Positions 36,501 to 50,730 of a DNA stretch of 64,000 nucleotides are shown piece by piece. The stretch is from Liolophura sinensis. Taxonomy: Eukaryota > Mollusca > Polyplacophora > Chitonida > Chitonidae. Numbering within the stretch: the stretch's first letter is position 1; each line of letters begins with the position of its first letter. The position numbers and the translations under genes are program-made. Below the pieces are notes generated by a model. It worked only from the letters and a program-made list of their open reading frames with translations, made no database searches and had not been told where the DNA came from. The stretch lies in contig NC_088301.1 in NCBI RefSeq assembly GCF_032854445.1, forward strand, positions 28,444,402 through 28,508,401, in the 5' to 3' direction.

Positions 36501-38599
36501 CAGGCAAAAATGCAAAAGTGGAAAATCTGTTCCAGTGCTGCTGGTAAGAGGCTAATCCGACGTATTTTGTGACGAGAAATCGAATGGTGCAAACCGCGTT
36601 GATCTCCGACCAATACTTTTGGCTGTAGCGACAATTGAATGATCATTGATGTCATAATCACGTGCACAGCAATGGCTCTTACTCCATTAAAACCAGTTAA
36701 ATATGTAATTTTTTAAACAGCTCCCGATGCCCGGCCCAATTCCGCATCTTTTAGAATCTTATTGATGTGGGTCAGTGATCAGTTGTACTTTTTACAGCAG
36801 ACTTTATCTAGTACCTTGTGTTTTTTATGTACAAATGGTGTGGTTTTTCTGCACGTAGATAAAGACATTGAGATTGTCTTGGACTTAGAAGTAAGACAAT
36901 TGCTGGGTGAGATAAATGGGCTTTGCCCAAAGATTTGACGTCTTCTGGGCTACCGAAGGGCACATAACTTATAGTCAAAAGTTGAATATAGTAATGACCA
37001 GTCGCGATGGTACATAGTACAGTGTAGCCGATTTCAAATTAACAAAAAGACCAGGCAAAAATGCAAAAGTGGAAAAATTGTTCCAGTGCTGCTGGTAAGA
37101 CGCTAATCCGACGTAGTTTGTGACGAGAAATCGAATGGTGCAAACCGCGTTGCTTTCCGACCAATACTTTTGGCTGTAGCGACAATTGAATGATCATTGA
37201 TGTCATAGTCACGTGCTCAGCAACGGCTCTTACTCCATGGAAACCAGGGAAATTTGCAATTTTTTAAACAGCTGCCGATGCCTGGCCCTATTCCGCATCT
37301 TTTGGCACCTTATTTATGTGGGTCAGTGATCAGTTGTACTTTTTACAGCAGACTGTATCAAGTACCTTGTCCCTTTTATGTACAAATGGTGTGGTTTTTC
37401 TGCACGTAGATAAAGACATTGAGATTGTCTTGGACTTAGAAGTAAGACAATTGCTGGGTGAGATAAATGGGCTTTGCCCAAAGATTTGACGTCTTCTGGG
37501 CTACCGAAGGGCACATAACTTATAGTCAAAAGTTGAATATAGTAATGACCAGTCGCGATGGTACATAGTACAGTGTATCCGATTTCAATAAACAAAAAGA
37601 CCAGGCAAAAATGCAAAAGTGGAAAAACTGTTCCAGTGCTGCTGGTAAGAGGCTAATCCGACGTAGTTTGTGACGAGAAATCGAATGGTGCAAACCGCGT
37701 TGCTCTCCGACCAATACTTTTGGCTGTAGCGACAATTGAATGATCATTGATGTCATAATCACATGGCCAGCAATGGCTCTTGCTCCATTAAAACCAGGGA
37801 AATATGCAATTTTTTAAACAGCTGCCGATGCCTGGCCCAATTCCGCATCTTTTATAATCTTATTGATGTGGTTCAGTGATCAGTTGTACTTTTTACAGCA
37901 GACTTTATCTAGTACCTTGTGTTTTTTATGTACGAATGGTGTGGTTTTTCTACACGTAGATAAAGACATTGAGATTGTCTAGGACTTAGAAGTAAGACAA
38001 TTGCTGGGTGAGATAAATGGGCTTTGCCCAAAGACTTGACGTCTTCTGGGCTACCGAAGGGCTCATAACTTATAGTCAAAAGTTGAATATAGTAATGACC
38101 AGTCGCGATGGTACATAGTACAGTGTAGCCGATTTCAAATTAACAAAAAGACCAGGCAAAAATGCAAAAGTGGAAAAACTGTTCCAGTGCTGCTGGTAAG
38201 AGGCTAATCCGACGTATTTTGTGACGAGAAATCGAATGGTGTAAACCGCGTTGCTCTCCGACCAATACTTTTGGCTGTAGCGACAATTGAATGATCATTG
38301 ATGTCATAATCACATGCCCAGCAATGGCTCTTGCTCCATTAAAACCAGGGAAATATGCAATTTTTTAAACAGCTGCCGATGCTTGGCCCAATTCCGCATC
38401 TTTTATAATCTTATTGATGTGGTTCAGTGATCAGTTGTACTTTTTACAGCAGACTGTATCAAGTACCTTGTGTTTTTTATGTACGAATGGTGTGGTTTTT
38501 CTACACGTAGATAAAGACATTGAGATTGTCTAGGACTTAGAAGTAAGACAATTGCTGGGTGAGATAAATGGGCTTTGCCCAAAGACTTGACGTCTTCTG

Positions 38600-41500
38600 G
38601 GCTACCGAAGGGCACATAACTTATAGTCAAAAGTTGAATATAGTAATGACCAGTCGCGATGGTACATAGTACAGTGTAGCCGATTTCAAATTAACAAAAT
38701 GAGCAGGCAAAAATGCAAAAGTGGAAAAACTGTTCCAGTGCTGCTGGTAAGAGGCTAATCCGACGTATTTTGTGACGAGAAATCGAATGGTGCAAACCGC
38801 TTTGATCTCCGACCAATACTTTTGGCTGTAGCGACAATTGAATGATCATTGATGTCATAATCACGTGCACAGCAATGGCTCTTACTCCATTAAAACCAGT
38901 TAAATATGCAATTTTTTAAACAGCTGCCGATGCCAGGCCCAATTCCGCATCTTTTAGAATCTTATTGATGTGGGTCAGTGATCAGTTGTACTTTTTACAG
39001 CAGACTTTATCTAGTACCTTGTGTTTTTTATGTACGAATGGTGTGGTTTGTCTACACGTAGATAAAGACATTGAGATTGTCTTGGATTTAGAAGTAAGAC
39101 TATTGCTGGTTGAGTTAAATGGGCTTTGCCCAAAGATTTGACGTCTTCTGGGCTACCGAAGGGCACATAACTTATAGTCAAAAGTTGAATATAGTAATGA
39201 CCAGTCGCGATGGTACATAGTACAGTGTGGCCGATTTCAATAAATAAAAAGACCAGGCAAAAATGCAAAAGTAAAAAAATCTGTTCCAGTGCTGCTGGTA
39301 AGAGGCTAATCCGACGTATTTTGTGACGAGAAATCGAATGGTGCAAACCGCGTTGCTCTCCGACCAATACTTTTGGCTGTAGCGACAATTGAATGATCAT
39401 TGATGTCATAATCACGTGCCCAGCAACGGCTCTTACTCCATTAAAACCAGGGAAATATGCAATTTTTTAAACAGCTGCCGATGCCTGGCCCAATTCCGCA
39501 TCTTTTAGAATCTTATTGATGTGGGTCAGTGATCAGTTGTACTTTTTACAGCAGACTGTATCAAGTCTCTTGTGTTTTTTATGTACAAATGGTGTGGTTT
39601 TTCTACACGTAGATAAAAACATTGAGATTGTCTTGGACTGAGAAGTAAGACAATTGCTGGGTGAGTTAAATGGGCTTAGCCCAAAGATTTGACGTCTTCT
39701 GGGCTACCGAAGGGCACATAACTTATAGTCAAAAGTTGAATATAGTAATGACCAGTCGCGATGGTACATAGTACAGTGTGGCCGATTTCAATAAATAAAA
39801 AGACCAGGCAAAAATGCAAAAGTAAAAAAATCTGTTCCAGTGCTGCTGGTAAGAGGCTAATCCGACGTATTTTGTGACGAGAAATCGAATGGTGCAAACC
39901 GCGTTGCTCTCCGACCAATACTTTTGGCTGTAGCGACAATTGAATGATCATTGATGTCATAATCACATGCCCAGCAACGGCTCTTACTCCATTAAAACCA
40001 GGGAAATATGCAATTTTTTAAACAGCTGCCGATGCCTGGCCCAATTCCGCATCTTTTAGAATCTTATTTATGTGGTTCAGTGATCAGTTGTACTTTTTAC
40101 AGCAGACTGTATCTAGTGCCTTGTGTTTTTTATGTACAAATGGTGTGGTTTTTCTACACGTAGATAAAGACATTGAGATTGTCTTGGACTTAGAAGTAAA
40201 CCATTTGCTGAGTGAGTTAAATGGGCTTAGCCCAAAGATTTGACGTCTTCTGGGCTACCGAAGGGCACATAACTTATAGTCAAAAGTTGAATATAGTATT
40301 GACCAGTCGCGATGGTACATAGTACAGTGTGGCCGATTTCAAATTAACAAAAAGACCAGGCAAAAATGCAAAAGTGGAAAAATTGTTCCAGTGCTGCTGG
40401 TAAGAGGCTAATCCGACGTATTTTGTGACGAGAAATCGAATGGTGCAAACCGCGTTGCTCTCCGACCAATACTTTTGGCTGTAGCGACAATTGAATGATC
40501 ATTGATGTCATAATCACGTGCCCAGCAACGGCTCCTACTCGATGGAAACCAGGGAAATTTGCAATTTTTTAAACAGCTGCCGATGCCTGGCCCAATTCCG
40601 CATCTTTTAGAACTTTATTGATGTGGGTCATTGATCAGTTGTACTTTTTACAGCAGACTGTATCAAGTCTCTTGTGTTTTTTATGTACAAATGGTGTGGT
40701 TTTTCTACACGTAGACAAAAACATTGAGATTGTCTTGGACTGAGAAGTAAGACAATTGCTGGGTGAGTTAAATGGGCTTAGCCCAAAGATTTGACGTCTT
40801 CTGGGCTACCAAAGGGCACATAACTTATAGTCAGAAGTTGAATATAGTAATGACCAGTCGCGATGGTACATAGTACAGTGTAGCCGATTTCAATTAACAA
40901 AAAGACCAGGCAAAAATGCAAAAGTGGAAAATCTGTTCCAGTGCTGCTGGTAAGAGGCTAATCCGACGTCTTTTGTGACAAGAAATCGAATGGTGCAATC
41001 CGCGTTGCTTTCCGACCAATCCTTTTGGCTGTAGCCACAATTGAATGATCATTGATGTCATAGTCACGTGCCCAGCAACGGCTCTTACTCCATGGAAACC
41101 AGGGAAATTTGCAATTTTTTAAACAGCTGCCGATGCCTGGCCCAATTCCGCATCTTTTGGCACCTTATTTATGTGGGTCAGTGATCAGTTGTACTTTTTA
41201 CAGCAGACTGTATCAAGTACCTTGTACCTTTTATGTACAAATGGTGTGGTTTTTCTACACGTAGATAAAAACATTGAGATTGTCTTGGACTTAGAAGTAA
41301 GACAATTGCTGGGTGAGTTAAATGGGCTTAGCCCAAAGATTTGACGTCTTCTGGGCTACCGAAGGGCACATAACTTATAGTCAAAAGTTGAATATAGTAA
41401 TGACCAGTCGCGATGGTACATAGTACAGTGTGGCCGATTTCAATAAATAAAAAGACCAGGCAAAAATGCAAAAGTAAAAAAATCTGTTCCAGTGCTGCTG

Positions 41501-43040
41501 GTAAGAGGCTAATCCGACGTATTTTGTGACGAGAAATCGAATGGTGCAAACCGCGTTGCTCTCCGACCAATACTTTTGGCTGTAGCGACAATTGAATGAT
41601 CATTGATGTCATAATCACATGCCCAGCAACGGCTCTTACTTCATTAAAACCAGGGAAATATGCAATTTTTTAAACAGCTGCCGATGCCTGGCCCAATTCC
41701 GCATCTTTTAGAATCTTATTTATGTGGTTCAGTGATCAGTTGTACTTTTTACAGCAGACTGTATCTAGTGCCTTGTGTTTTTTATGTACAAATGGTGTGG
41801 TTTTTCTACACGTAGATAAAGACATTGAGATTGTCTTGGACTTAGAAGTAAACCAATTGCTGAGTGAGTTAAATGGGCTTAGCCCAAAGATTTGACGTCT
41901 TCTGGGCTACCGAAGGGCACATAACTTATAGTCAAAAGTTGAATATAGTATTGACCAGTCGCGATGGTACATAGTACAGTGTGGCCGATTTCAAATTAAC
42001 AAAAAGACCAGGCAAAAATGCAAAAGTGGAAAAATTGTTCCAGTGCTGCTGGTAAGAGGCTAATCCGACGTATTTTGTGACGAGAAATCGAATGGTGCAA
42101 ACCGCGTTGCTCTCCGACCAATACTTTTGGCTGTAGCGACAATTGAATGATCATTGATGTCATAATCACGTGCCCAGCAACGGCTCCTACTCGATGGAAA
42201 CCAGGGAAATTTGCAATTTTTTAAACAGCTGCCGATGCCTGGCCCAATTCCGCATCTTTTAGAATTTTATTGATGTGGGTCATTGATCAGTTGTACTTTT
42301 TACAGCAGACTGTATCAAGTCTCTTGTGTTTTTTATGTACAAATGGTGTGGTTTTTCTACACGTAGACAAAAACATTGAGATTGTCTTGGACTGAGAAGT
42401 AAGACAATTGCTGGGTGAGTTAAATGGGCTTAGCCCAAAGATTTGACGTCTTCTGGGCTACCAAAGGGCACATAACTTATAGTCAGAAGTTGAATATAGT
42501 AATGACCAGTACGATGGTACATAGTACAGTGTAGCCGATTTCAATTAACAAAAAGACCAGGCAAAAATGCAAAAGTGGAAAATCTGTTCCAGTGCTGCTG
42601 GTAAGAGGCTAATCCGACGTATTTTGTGACGAGAAATCGAATGGTGCAAACCGCGTTGATCTCCGACCATTACTTTTGGCTGTAGCGACAATTGAATGAT
42701 CATTGATGTCATAATCACGTGCACAGCAATGGCTCTTACTCCATTAAAACCAGTTAAATATGTAATTTTTTAAACAGCTGCCGATGCCTGGCCCAATTCC
42801 GCATCTTTTAGAATCTTATTGATGTGGGTCAGTGATCAGTTGTACTTTTTACAGCAGACTTTATCTAGTACCTTGTGTTTTTTATGTACGAATGGTGTGG
42901 TTTTTCTGCACGTAGATAAAGACATTGAGATTGTCTTGGACTTAGAAGTAAGACAATTGCTGGGTGAGATAAATGGGCTTTGCCCAAAGATTTGACGTCT
43001 TCTGGGCTACCGAAGGGCACATAACTTATAGTCAAAAGTT
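38600..43040 (-). repeat. Higher-order block 2, copy 1 (about 8 monomers; copy 2 at 44107-48547)
   Basis: A long run matches a second run at a constant offset of 5,507 bp (10 monomers). The ordered rare variants include AACAAAATGAGCAGGCAAAA (about 38693 and 44200), CCGCTTTGATCTCC, TTAGAAGTAAGACTATTGCT, GACAAGAAATCGAATGGTGC (40978 and 46485) and CGACCATTACTTT (about 42663 and 48170). The match stops where TAATGACCAGTCGC becomes TACTGACCAGTCGC. Confidence 0.88.
39424..42730 (-). repeat. Three-monomer higher-order repeat, 1,652-bp period (two turns)
   Basis: Variants recur after exactly three monomers: GCTCCTACTCGATGGAAACC at about 40529 and 42183, AAATAAAAAGACCAGG (39790s and 41445s) and TAGTGCCTTGTGTTTTTT (40110s and 41765s). 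The same trimer appears again at 45.0-46.5 and 46.7-48.2 kb as part of block 2, copy 2. Confidence 0.85.
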
Positions 43041-44106
43041 GAATATAGTAATGACCAGTCGCGATGGTACATAGTACAGTGTAGCCGATTTCAAATTAAC
43101 AAAAAGACCAGGCAAAAATCCAAAAGTGGAAAAATTGTTCCAGTGCTGCTGGTAAGAGGCTAATCCGACGTACTTTGTGACGAGAAATCGAATGGTGCAA
43201 ACCGCGTTGCTCTCCGACCAATACTTTTGGCTGTAGCGACAATTGAATGATCATTGATGTCATAGTCACGTGCTCAGCAACGGCTCTTACTCCATGGAAA
43301 CCAGGGAAATTTGCAATTTTTTAAACAGCTGCCGATGCCTGGCCCTATTCCGCATCTTTTGGCACCTTATTTATGTGGGTCAGTGATCAGTTGTACTTTT
43401 TACAGCAGACTGTATCAAGTACCTTGTCCCTTTTATGTACAAATGGTGTGGTTTTTCTACACGTAGATAAAGACATTGAGATTGTCTTGGACTTAGAAGT
43501 AAGACAATTGCTGGGTGAGTTAAATGGGCTTAGCCCAAAGATTTGACGTCTTCTGGGCTACCGAAGGTCACAAAACTTATAGTCAAAAGTTGAATATAGT
43601 AATGACCAGTCGCGATGGTACATAGTACAGTGTATCCGATTTCAATAAATAAAAAGACCAGGCAAAAATGCAAAAGTGGAAAAACTGTTCCAGTGCTGCT
43701 GGTAAGAGGCTAATCTGACGTAGTTTGTGACGAGAAATCGAATGGTGCAAACCGCGTTGCTCTCCGACCAATACTTTTGGCTGTAGCGACAATTGAATGA
43801 TCATTGATATCACAATCACATGCCCAGCAACGGCTCTTACTCCATGGAAACCAGGGAAATATGCAATTTTTCAAACAGCTGCCGATGCCTGGCCCAATTA
43901 CGCATCTTTTAGAATCTTATTGATGTGGTTCAGTGATGAGTTGTACTTTTTACAGCAGACTGTATCTAGTACCTTGTGTTTTCTATGTACAAATGGTGTG
44001 GTTTTTCTACACGTAGATAAAGACATTGAGATTGTCTTGGACTTAGAAGTAAGACAATTGCTGGGTGAGTTAAATGGGATTAGCCCAAAGATTTGACGTC
44101 TTCTGG

Positions 44107-47100
44107 GCTACCGAAGGGCACATAACTTATAGTCAAAAGTTGAATATAGTAATGACCAGTCGCGATGGTACATAGTACAGTGTAGCCGATTTCAAATTAA
44201 CAAAATGAGCAGGCAAAAATGCAAAAGTGGAAAAACTGTTCCAGTGCTGCTGGTAAGAGGCTAATCCGACGTATTTTGTGACGAGAAATCGAATGGTGCA
44301 AACCGCTTTGATCTCCGACCAATACTTTTGGCTGTAGCGACAATTGAATGATCATTGATGTCATAATCACGTGCACAGCAATGGCTCTTACTCCATTAAA
44401 ACCAGTTAAATATGCAATTTTTTAAACAGCTGCCGATGCCTGGCCCAATTCCGCATCTTTTAGAATCTTATTGATGTGGGTCAGTGATCAGTTGTACTTT
44501 TTACAGCAGACTTTATCTAGTACCTTGTGTTTTTTATGTACGAATGGTGTGGTTTGTCTACACGTAGATAAAGACATTGAGATTGTCTTGGATTTAGAAG
44601 TAAGACTATTGCTGGGTGAGTTAAATGGGCTTTGCCCAAAGATTTGACGTCTTCTGGGCTACCGAAGGGCACATAACTTATAGTCAAAAGTTGAATATAG
44701 TAATGACCAGTCGCGATGGTACATAGTACAGTGTGGCCGATTTCAATAAATAAAAAGACCAGGCAAAAAATGCAAAAGTAAAAAAATCTGTTCCAGTGCT
44801 GCTGGTAAGAGGCTAATCCGACGTATTTTGTGACGAGAAATCGAATGGTGCAAACCGCGTTGCTCTCCGACCAATACTTTTGGCTGTAGCGACAATTGAA
44901 TGATCATTGATGTCATAATCACGTGCCCAGCAACGGCTCTTACTCCATTAAAACCAGGGAAATATGCAATTTTTTAAACAGCTGCCGATGCCTGGCCCAA
45001 TTCCGCATCTTTTAGAATCTTATTGATGTGGGTCAGTGATCAGTTGTACTTTTTACAGCAGACTGTATCAAGTCTCTTGTGTTTTTTATGTACAAATGGT
45101 GTGGTTTTTCTACACGTAGATAAAAACATTGAGATTGTCTTGGACTGAGAAGTAAGACAATTGCTGGGTGAGTTAAATGGGCTTAGCCCAAAGATTTGAC
45201 GTCTTCTGGGCTACCGAAGGGCACATAACTTATAGTCAAAAGTTGAATATAGTAATGACCAGTCGCGATGGTACATAGTACAGTGTGGCCGATTTCAATA
45301 AATAAAAAGACCAGGCAAAAATGCAAAAGTAAAAAAATCTGTTCCAGTGCTGCTGGTAAGAGGCTAATCCGACGTATTTTGTGACGAGAAATCGAATGGT
45401 GCAAACCGCGTTGCTCTCCGACCAATACTTTTGGCTGTAGCGACAATTGAATGATCATTGATGTCATAATCACATGCCCAGCAACGGCTCTTACTCCATT
45501 AAAACCAGGGAAATATGCAATTTTTTAAACAGCTGCCGATGCCTGGCCCAATTCCGCATCTTTTAGAATCTTATTTATGTGGTTCAGTGATCAGTTGTAC
45601 TTTTTACAGCAGACTGTATCTAGTGCCTTGTGTTTTTTATGTACAAATGGTGTGGTTTTTCTACACGTAGATAAAGACATTGAGATTGTCTTGGACTTAG
45701 AAGTAAACCAATTGCTGAGTGAGTTAAATGGGCTTAGCCCAAAGATTTGACGTCTTCTGGGCTACCGAAGGGCACATAACTTATAGTCAAAAGTTGAATA
45801 TAGTATTGACCAGTCGCGATGGTACATAGTACAGTGTGGCCGATTTCAAATTAACAAAAAGACCAGGCAAAAATGCAAAAGTGGAAAAATTGTTCCAGTG
45901 CTGCTGGTAAGAGGCTAATCCGACGTATTTTGTGACGAGAAATCGAATGGTGCAAACCGCGTTGCTCTCCGACCAATACTTTTGGCTGTAGCGACAATTG
46001 AATGATCATTGATGTCATAATCACGTGCCCAGCAACGGCTCCTACTCGATGGAAACTAGGGAAATTTGCAATTTTTTAAACAGCTGCCGATGCCTGGCCC
46101 AATTCCGCATCTTTTAGAACTTTATTGATGTGGGTCATTGATCAGTTGTACTTTTTACAGCAGACTGTATCAAGTCTCTTGTGTTTTTTATGTACAAATG
46201 GTGTGGTTTTTCTACACGTAGACAAAAACATTGAGATTGTCTTGGACTGAGAAGTAAGACAATTGCTGGGTGAGTTAAATGGGCTTAGCCCAAAGATTTG
46301 ACGTCTTCTGGGCTACCAAAGGGCACATAACTTATAGTCAGAAGTTGAATATAGTAATGACCAGTCGCGATGGTACATAGTACAGTGTAGCCGATTTCAA
46401 TTAACAAAAAGACCAGGCAAAAATGCAAAAGTGGAAAATCTGTTCCAGTGCTGCTGGTAAGAGGCTAATCCGACGTCTTTTGTGACAAGAAATCGAATGG
46501 TGCAATCCGCGTTGCTTTCCGACCAATCCTTTTGGCTGTAGCCACAATTGAATGATCATTGATGTCATAGTCACGTGCCCAGCAACGGCTCTTACTCCAT
46601 GGAAACCAGGGAAATTTGCAATTTTTTAAACAGCTGCCGATGCCTGGCCCAATTCCGCATCTTTTGGCACCTTATTTATGTGGGTCAGTGATCAGTTGTA
46701 CTTTTTACAGCAGACTGTATCAAGTACCTTGTACCTTTTATGTACAAATGGTGTGGTTTTTCTACACGTAGATAAAAACATTGAGATTGTCTTGGACTTA
46801 GAAGTAAGACAATTGCTGGGTGAGTTAAATGGGCTTAGCCCAAAGATTTGACGTCTTCTGGGCTACCGAAGGGCACATAACTTATAGTCAAAAGTTGAAT
46901 ATAGTAATGACCAGTCGCGATGGTACATAGTACAGTGTGGCCGATTTCAATAAATAAAAAGACCAGGCAAAAATGCAAAAGTAAAAAAATCTGTTCCAGT
47001 GCTGCTGGTAAGAGGCTAATCCGACGTATTTTGTGACGAGAAATCGAATGGTGCAAACCGCGTTGCTCTCCGACCAATACTTTTGGCTGTAGCGACAATT

Positions 47101-48547
47101 GAATGATCATTGATGTCATAATCACATGCCCAGCAACGCTCTTACTCCATTAAAACCAGGGAAATATGCAATTTTTTAAACAGCTGCCGATGCCTGGCCC
47201 AATTCCGCATCTTTTAGAATCTTATTTATGTGGTTCAGTGATCAGTTGTACTTTTTACAGCAGACTGTATCTAGTGCCTTGTGTTTTTTATGTACAAATG
47301 GTGTGGTTTTTTCTACACGTAGATAAAGACATTGAGATTGTCTTGGACTTAGAAGTAAACCAATTGCTGAGTGAGTTAAATGGGCTTAGCCCAAAGATTT
47401 GACGTCTTCTGGGCTACCGAAGGGCACATAACTTATAGTCAAAAGTTGAATATAGTACTGACCAGTCGCGATGGTACATAGTACAGTGTGGCCGATTTCA
47501 AATTAACAAAAAGACCAGGCAAAAATGCAAAAGTGGAAAAATTGTTCCAGTGCTGCTGGTAAGAGGCTAATCCGACGTATTTTGTGACGAGAAATCGAAT
47601 GGTGCAAACCGCGTTGCTCTCCGACCAATACTTTTGGCTGTAGCGACAATTGAATGATCATTGATGTCATAATCACGTGCCCAGCAAACGGCTCCTACTC
47701 GATGGAAACCAGGGAAATTTGCAATTTTTTAAACAGCTGCCGATGCCTGGCCCAATTCCGCATCTTTAGAACTTTATTGATGTGGGTCATTGATCAGTTG
47801 TACTTTTTACAGCAGACTGTATCAAGTCTCTTGTGTTTTTTATGTACAAATGGTGTGGTTTTTCTACACGTAGACAAAACATTGAGATTGTCTTGGACTG
47901 AGAAGTAAGACAATTGCTGGGTGAGTTAAATGGGCTTAGCCCAAAGATTTGACGTCTTCTGGGCTACCAAGGGCACATAACTTATAGTCAGAAGTTGAAT
48001 ATAGTAATGACCAGTCGCGATGGTACATAGTACAGTGTAGCCGATTTCAATTAACAAAAAGACCAGGCAAAAATGCAAAAAGTGGAAAATCTGTTCCAGT
48101 GCTGCTGGTAAGAGGCTAATCCGACGTATTTTGTGACGAGAAATCGAATGGTGCAAACCGCGTTGATCTCCGACCATTACTTTTGGCTGTAGCGACAATT
48201 GAATGATCATTGATGTCATAATCACGTGCACAGCAATGGCTCTTACTCCATTAAAACCAGTTAAATATGTAATTTTTTAAACAGCTGCCGATGCCTGGCC
48301 CAATTCCGCATCTTTTAGAATCTTATTGATGTGGTCAGTGATCAGTTGTACTTTTTACAGCAGACTTTATCTAGTACCTTGTGTTTTTTATGTACGAATG
48401 GTGTGGTTTTTCTGCACGTAGATAAAGACATTGAGATTGTCTTGGACTTAGAAGTAAGACAATTGCTGGGTGAGATAAATGGGCTTTGCCCAAAGATTTG
48501 ACGTCTTCTGGGCTACCGAAGGGCACATAACTTATAGTCAAAAGTTG
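44107..48547 (-). repeat. Higher-order block 2, copy 2
   Basis: Counterpart of 38600-43040 at an offset of 5,507 bp. It is nearly identical until about 47,100, beyond which single-base homopolymer indels appear that copy 1 lacks. Confidence 0.86.
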
Positions 48548-50730
48548 AATATAGTACTGACCAGTCGCGATGGTACATAGTACAGTGTGGCCGATTTCAA
48601 ATTAACAAAAAGACCAGGCAAAAATGCAAAAGTGGAAAAATTGTTCCAGTGCTGCTGGTAAGAGGCTAATCCGACGTATTTTGTGACGAGAAATCGAATG
48701 GTGCAAACCGCGTTGCTCTCCGACCAATACTTTTGGCTGTAGCGACAATTGAATGATCATTGATGTCATAATCACGTGCCCAGCAACGGCTCCTACTCGA
48801 TGGAAACCAGGGAAATTTGCAATTTTTTAAACAGCTGCCGATGCCTGGCCCAATTCCGCATCTTTTAGAACTTTATTGATGTGGGTCATTGATCAGTTGT
48901 ACTTTTTACAGCAGACTGTATCAAGTCTCTTGTGTTTTTTATGTACAAATGGTGTGGTTTTTCTACACGTAGACAAAAACATTGAGATTGTCTTGGACTG
49001 AGAAGTAAGACAATTGCTGGGTGAGTTAAATGGGCTTAGCCCAAAGATTTGACGTCTTCTGGGCTACCAAAGGGCACATAACTTATAGTCAGAAGTTGAA
49101 TATAGTAATGACCAGTCGCGATGGTACATAGTACAGTGTAGCCGATTTCAATTAACAAAAAGACCAGGCAAAAATGCAAAAGTGGAAAATCTGTTCCAGT
49201 GCTGCTGGTAAGAGGCTAATCCGACGTATTTTGTGACGAGAAATCGAATGGTGCAAACCGCGTTGATCTCCGACCATTACTTTGGCTGTAGCGACAATTG
49301 AATGATCATTGATGTCATAATCACGTGCACAGCAATGGCTCTTACTCCATTAAAACCAGTTAAATATGTAATTTTTAAACAGCTGCCGATGCCTGGCCCA
49401 ATTCCGCATCTTTTAGAATCTTATTGATGTGGGTCAGTGATCAGTTGTACTTTTTACAGCAGACTTTATCTAGTACCTTGTGTTTTTTATGTACGAATGG
49501 TGTGGTTTTTCTGCACGTAGATAAAGACATTGAGATTGTCTTGGACTTAGAAGTAAGACAATTGCTGGGTGAGATAAATGGGGCTTTGCCCAAAGATTTG
49601 ACGTCTTCTGGGCTACCGAAGGGCACATAACTTATAGTCAAAAGTTGAATATAGTACTGACCAGTCGCGATGGTACATAGTACAGTGTGGCCGATTTCAA
49701 ATTAACAAAAAGACCAGGCAAAAATGCAAAAGTGGAAAAATTGTTCCAGTGCTGCTGGTAAGAGGCTAATCCGACGTATTTTGTGACGAGAAATCGAATG
49801 GTGCAAACCGCGTTGCTCTCCGACCAATACTTTTGGCTGTAGCGACAATTGAATGATCATTGATGTCATAATCACGTGCCCAGCAACGGCTCCTACTCGA
49901 TGGAAACCAGGGAAATTTGCAATTTTTTAAACAGCTGCCGATGCCTGGCCCAATTCCGCATCTTTTAGAACTTTATTGATGTGGGTCATTGATCAGTTGT
50001 ACTTTTTACAGCAGACTGTATCAAGTCTCTTGTGTTTTTTATGTACAAATGGTGTGGTTTTTCTACACGTAGACAAAAACATTGAGATTGTCTTGGACTG
50101 AGAAGTAAGACAATTGCTGGGTGAGTTAAATGGGCTTAGCCCAAAGATTTGACGTCTTCTGGGCTACCAAAGGGCACATAACTTATAGTCAGAAGTTGAA
50201 TATAGTAATGACCAGTCGCGATGGTACATAGTACAGTGTAGCCGATTTCAATTAACAAAAAGACCAGGCAAAAATGCAAAAGTGGAAAATCTGTTCCAGT
50301 GCTGCTGGTAAGAGGCTAATCCGACGTATTTTGTGACGAGAAATCGAATGGTGCAAACCGCGTTGATCTCCGACCATTACTTTTGGCTGTAGCGACAATT
50401 GAATGATCATTGATGTCATAATCACGTGCACAGCAATGGCTCTTACTCCATTAAAACCAGTTAAATATGTAATTTTTTAAACAGCTGCCGATGCCTGGCC
50501 CAATTCCGCATCTTTTAGAATCTTATTGATGTGGGTCAGTGATCAGTTGTACTTTTTACAGCAGACTTTATCTAGTACCTTGTGTTTTTTATGTACGAAT
50601 GGTGTGGTTTTTCTGCACGTAGATAAAGACATTGAGATTGTCTTGGACTTAGAAGTAAGACAATTGCTGGGTGAGATAAATGGGCTTTGCCCAAAGATTT
50701 GACGTCTTCTGGGCTACCGAAGGGCACATA
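47430..50730 (-). repeat. Two-monomer higher-order repeat, ~1,101-bp period (three turns)
   Basis: CTCCTACTCGATGG recurs at about 47690, 48790 and 49890, and ACCAGTTAAATATGTAATTT at about 48258, 49357 and 50457. Two monomer types therefore alternate A-B-A-B-A-B. The first two turns carry homopolymer indels and the third does not. Confidence 0.87.
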
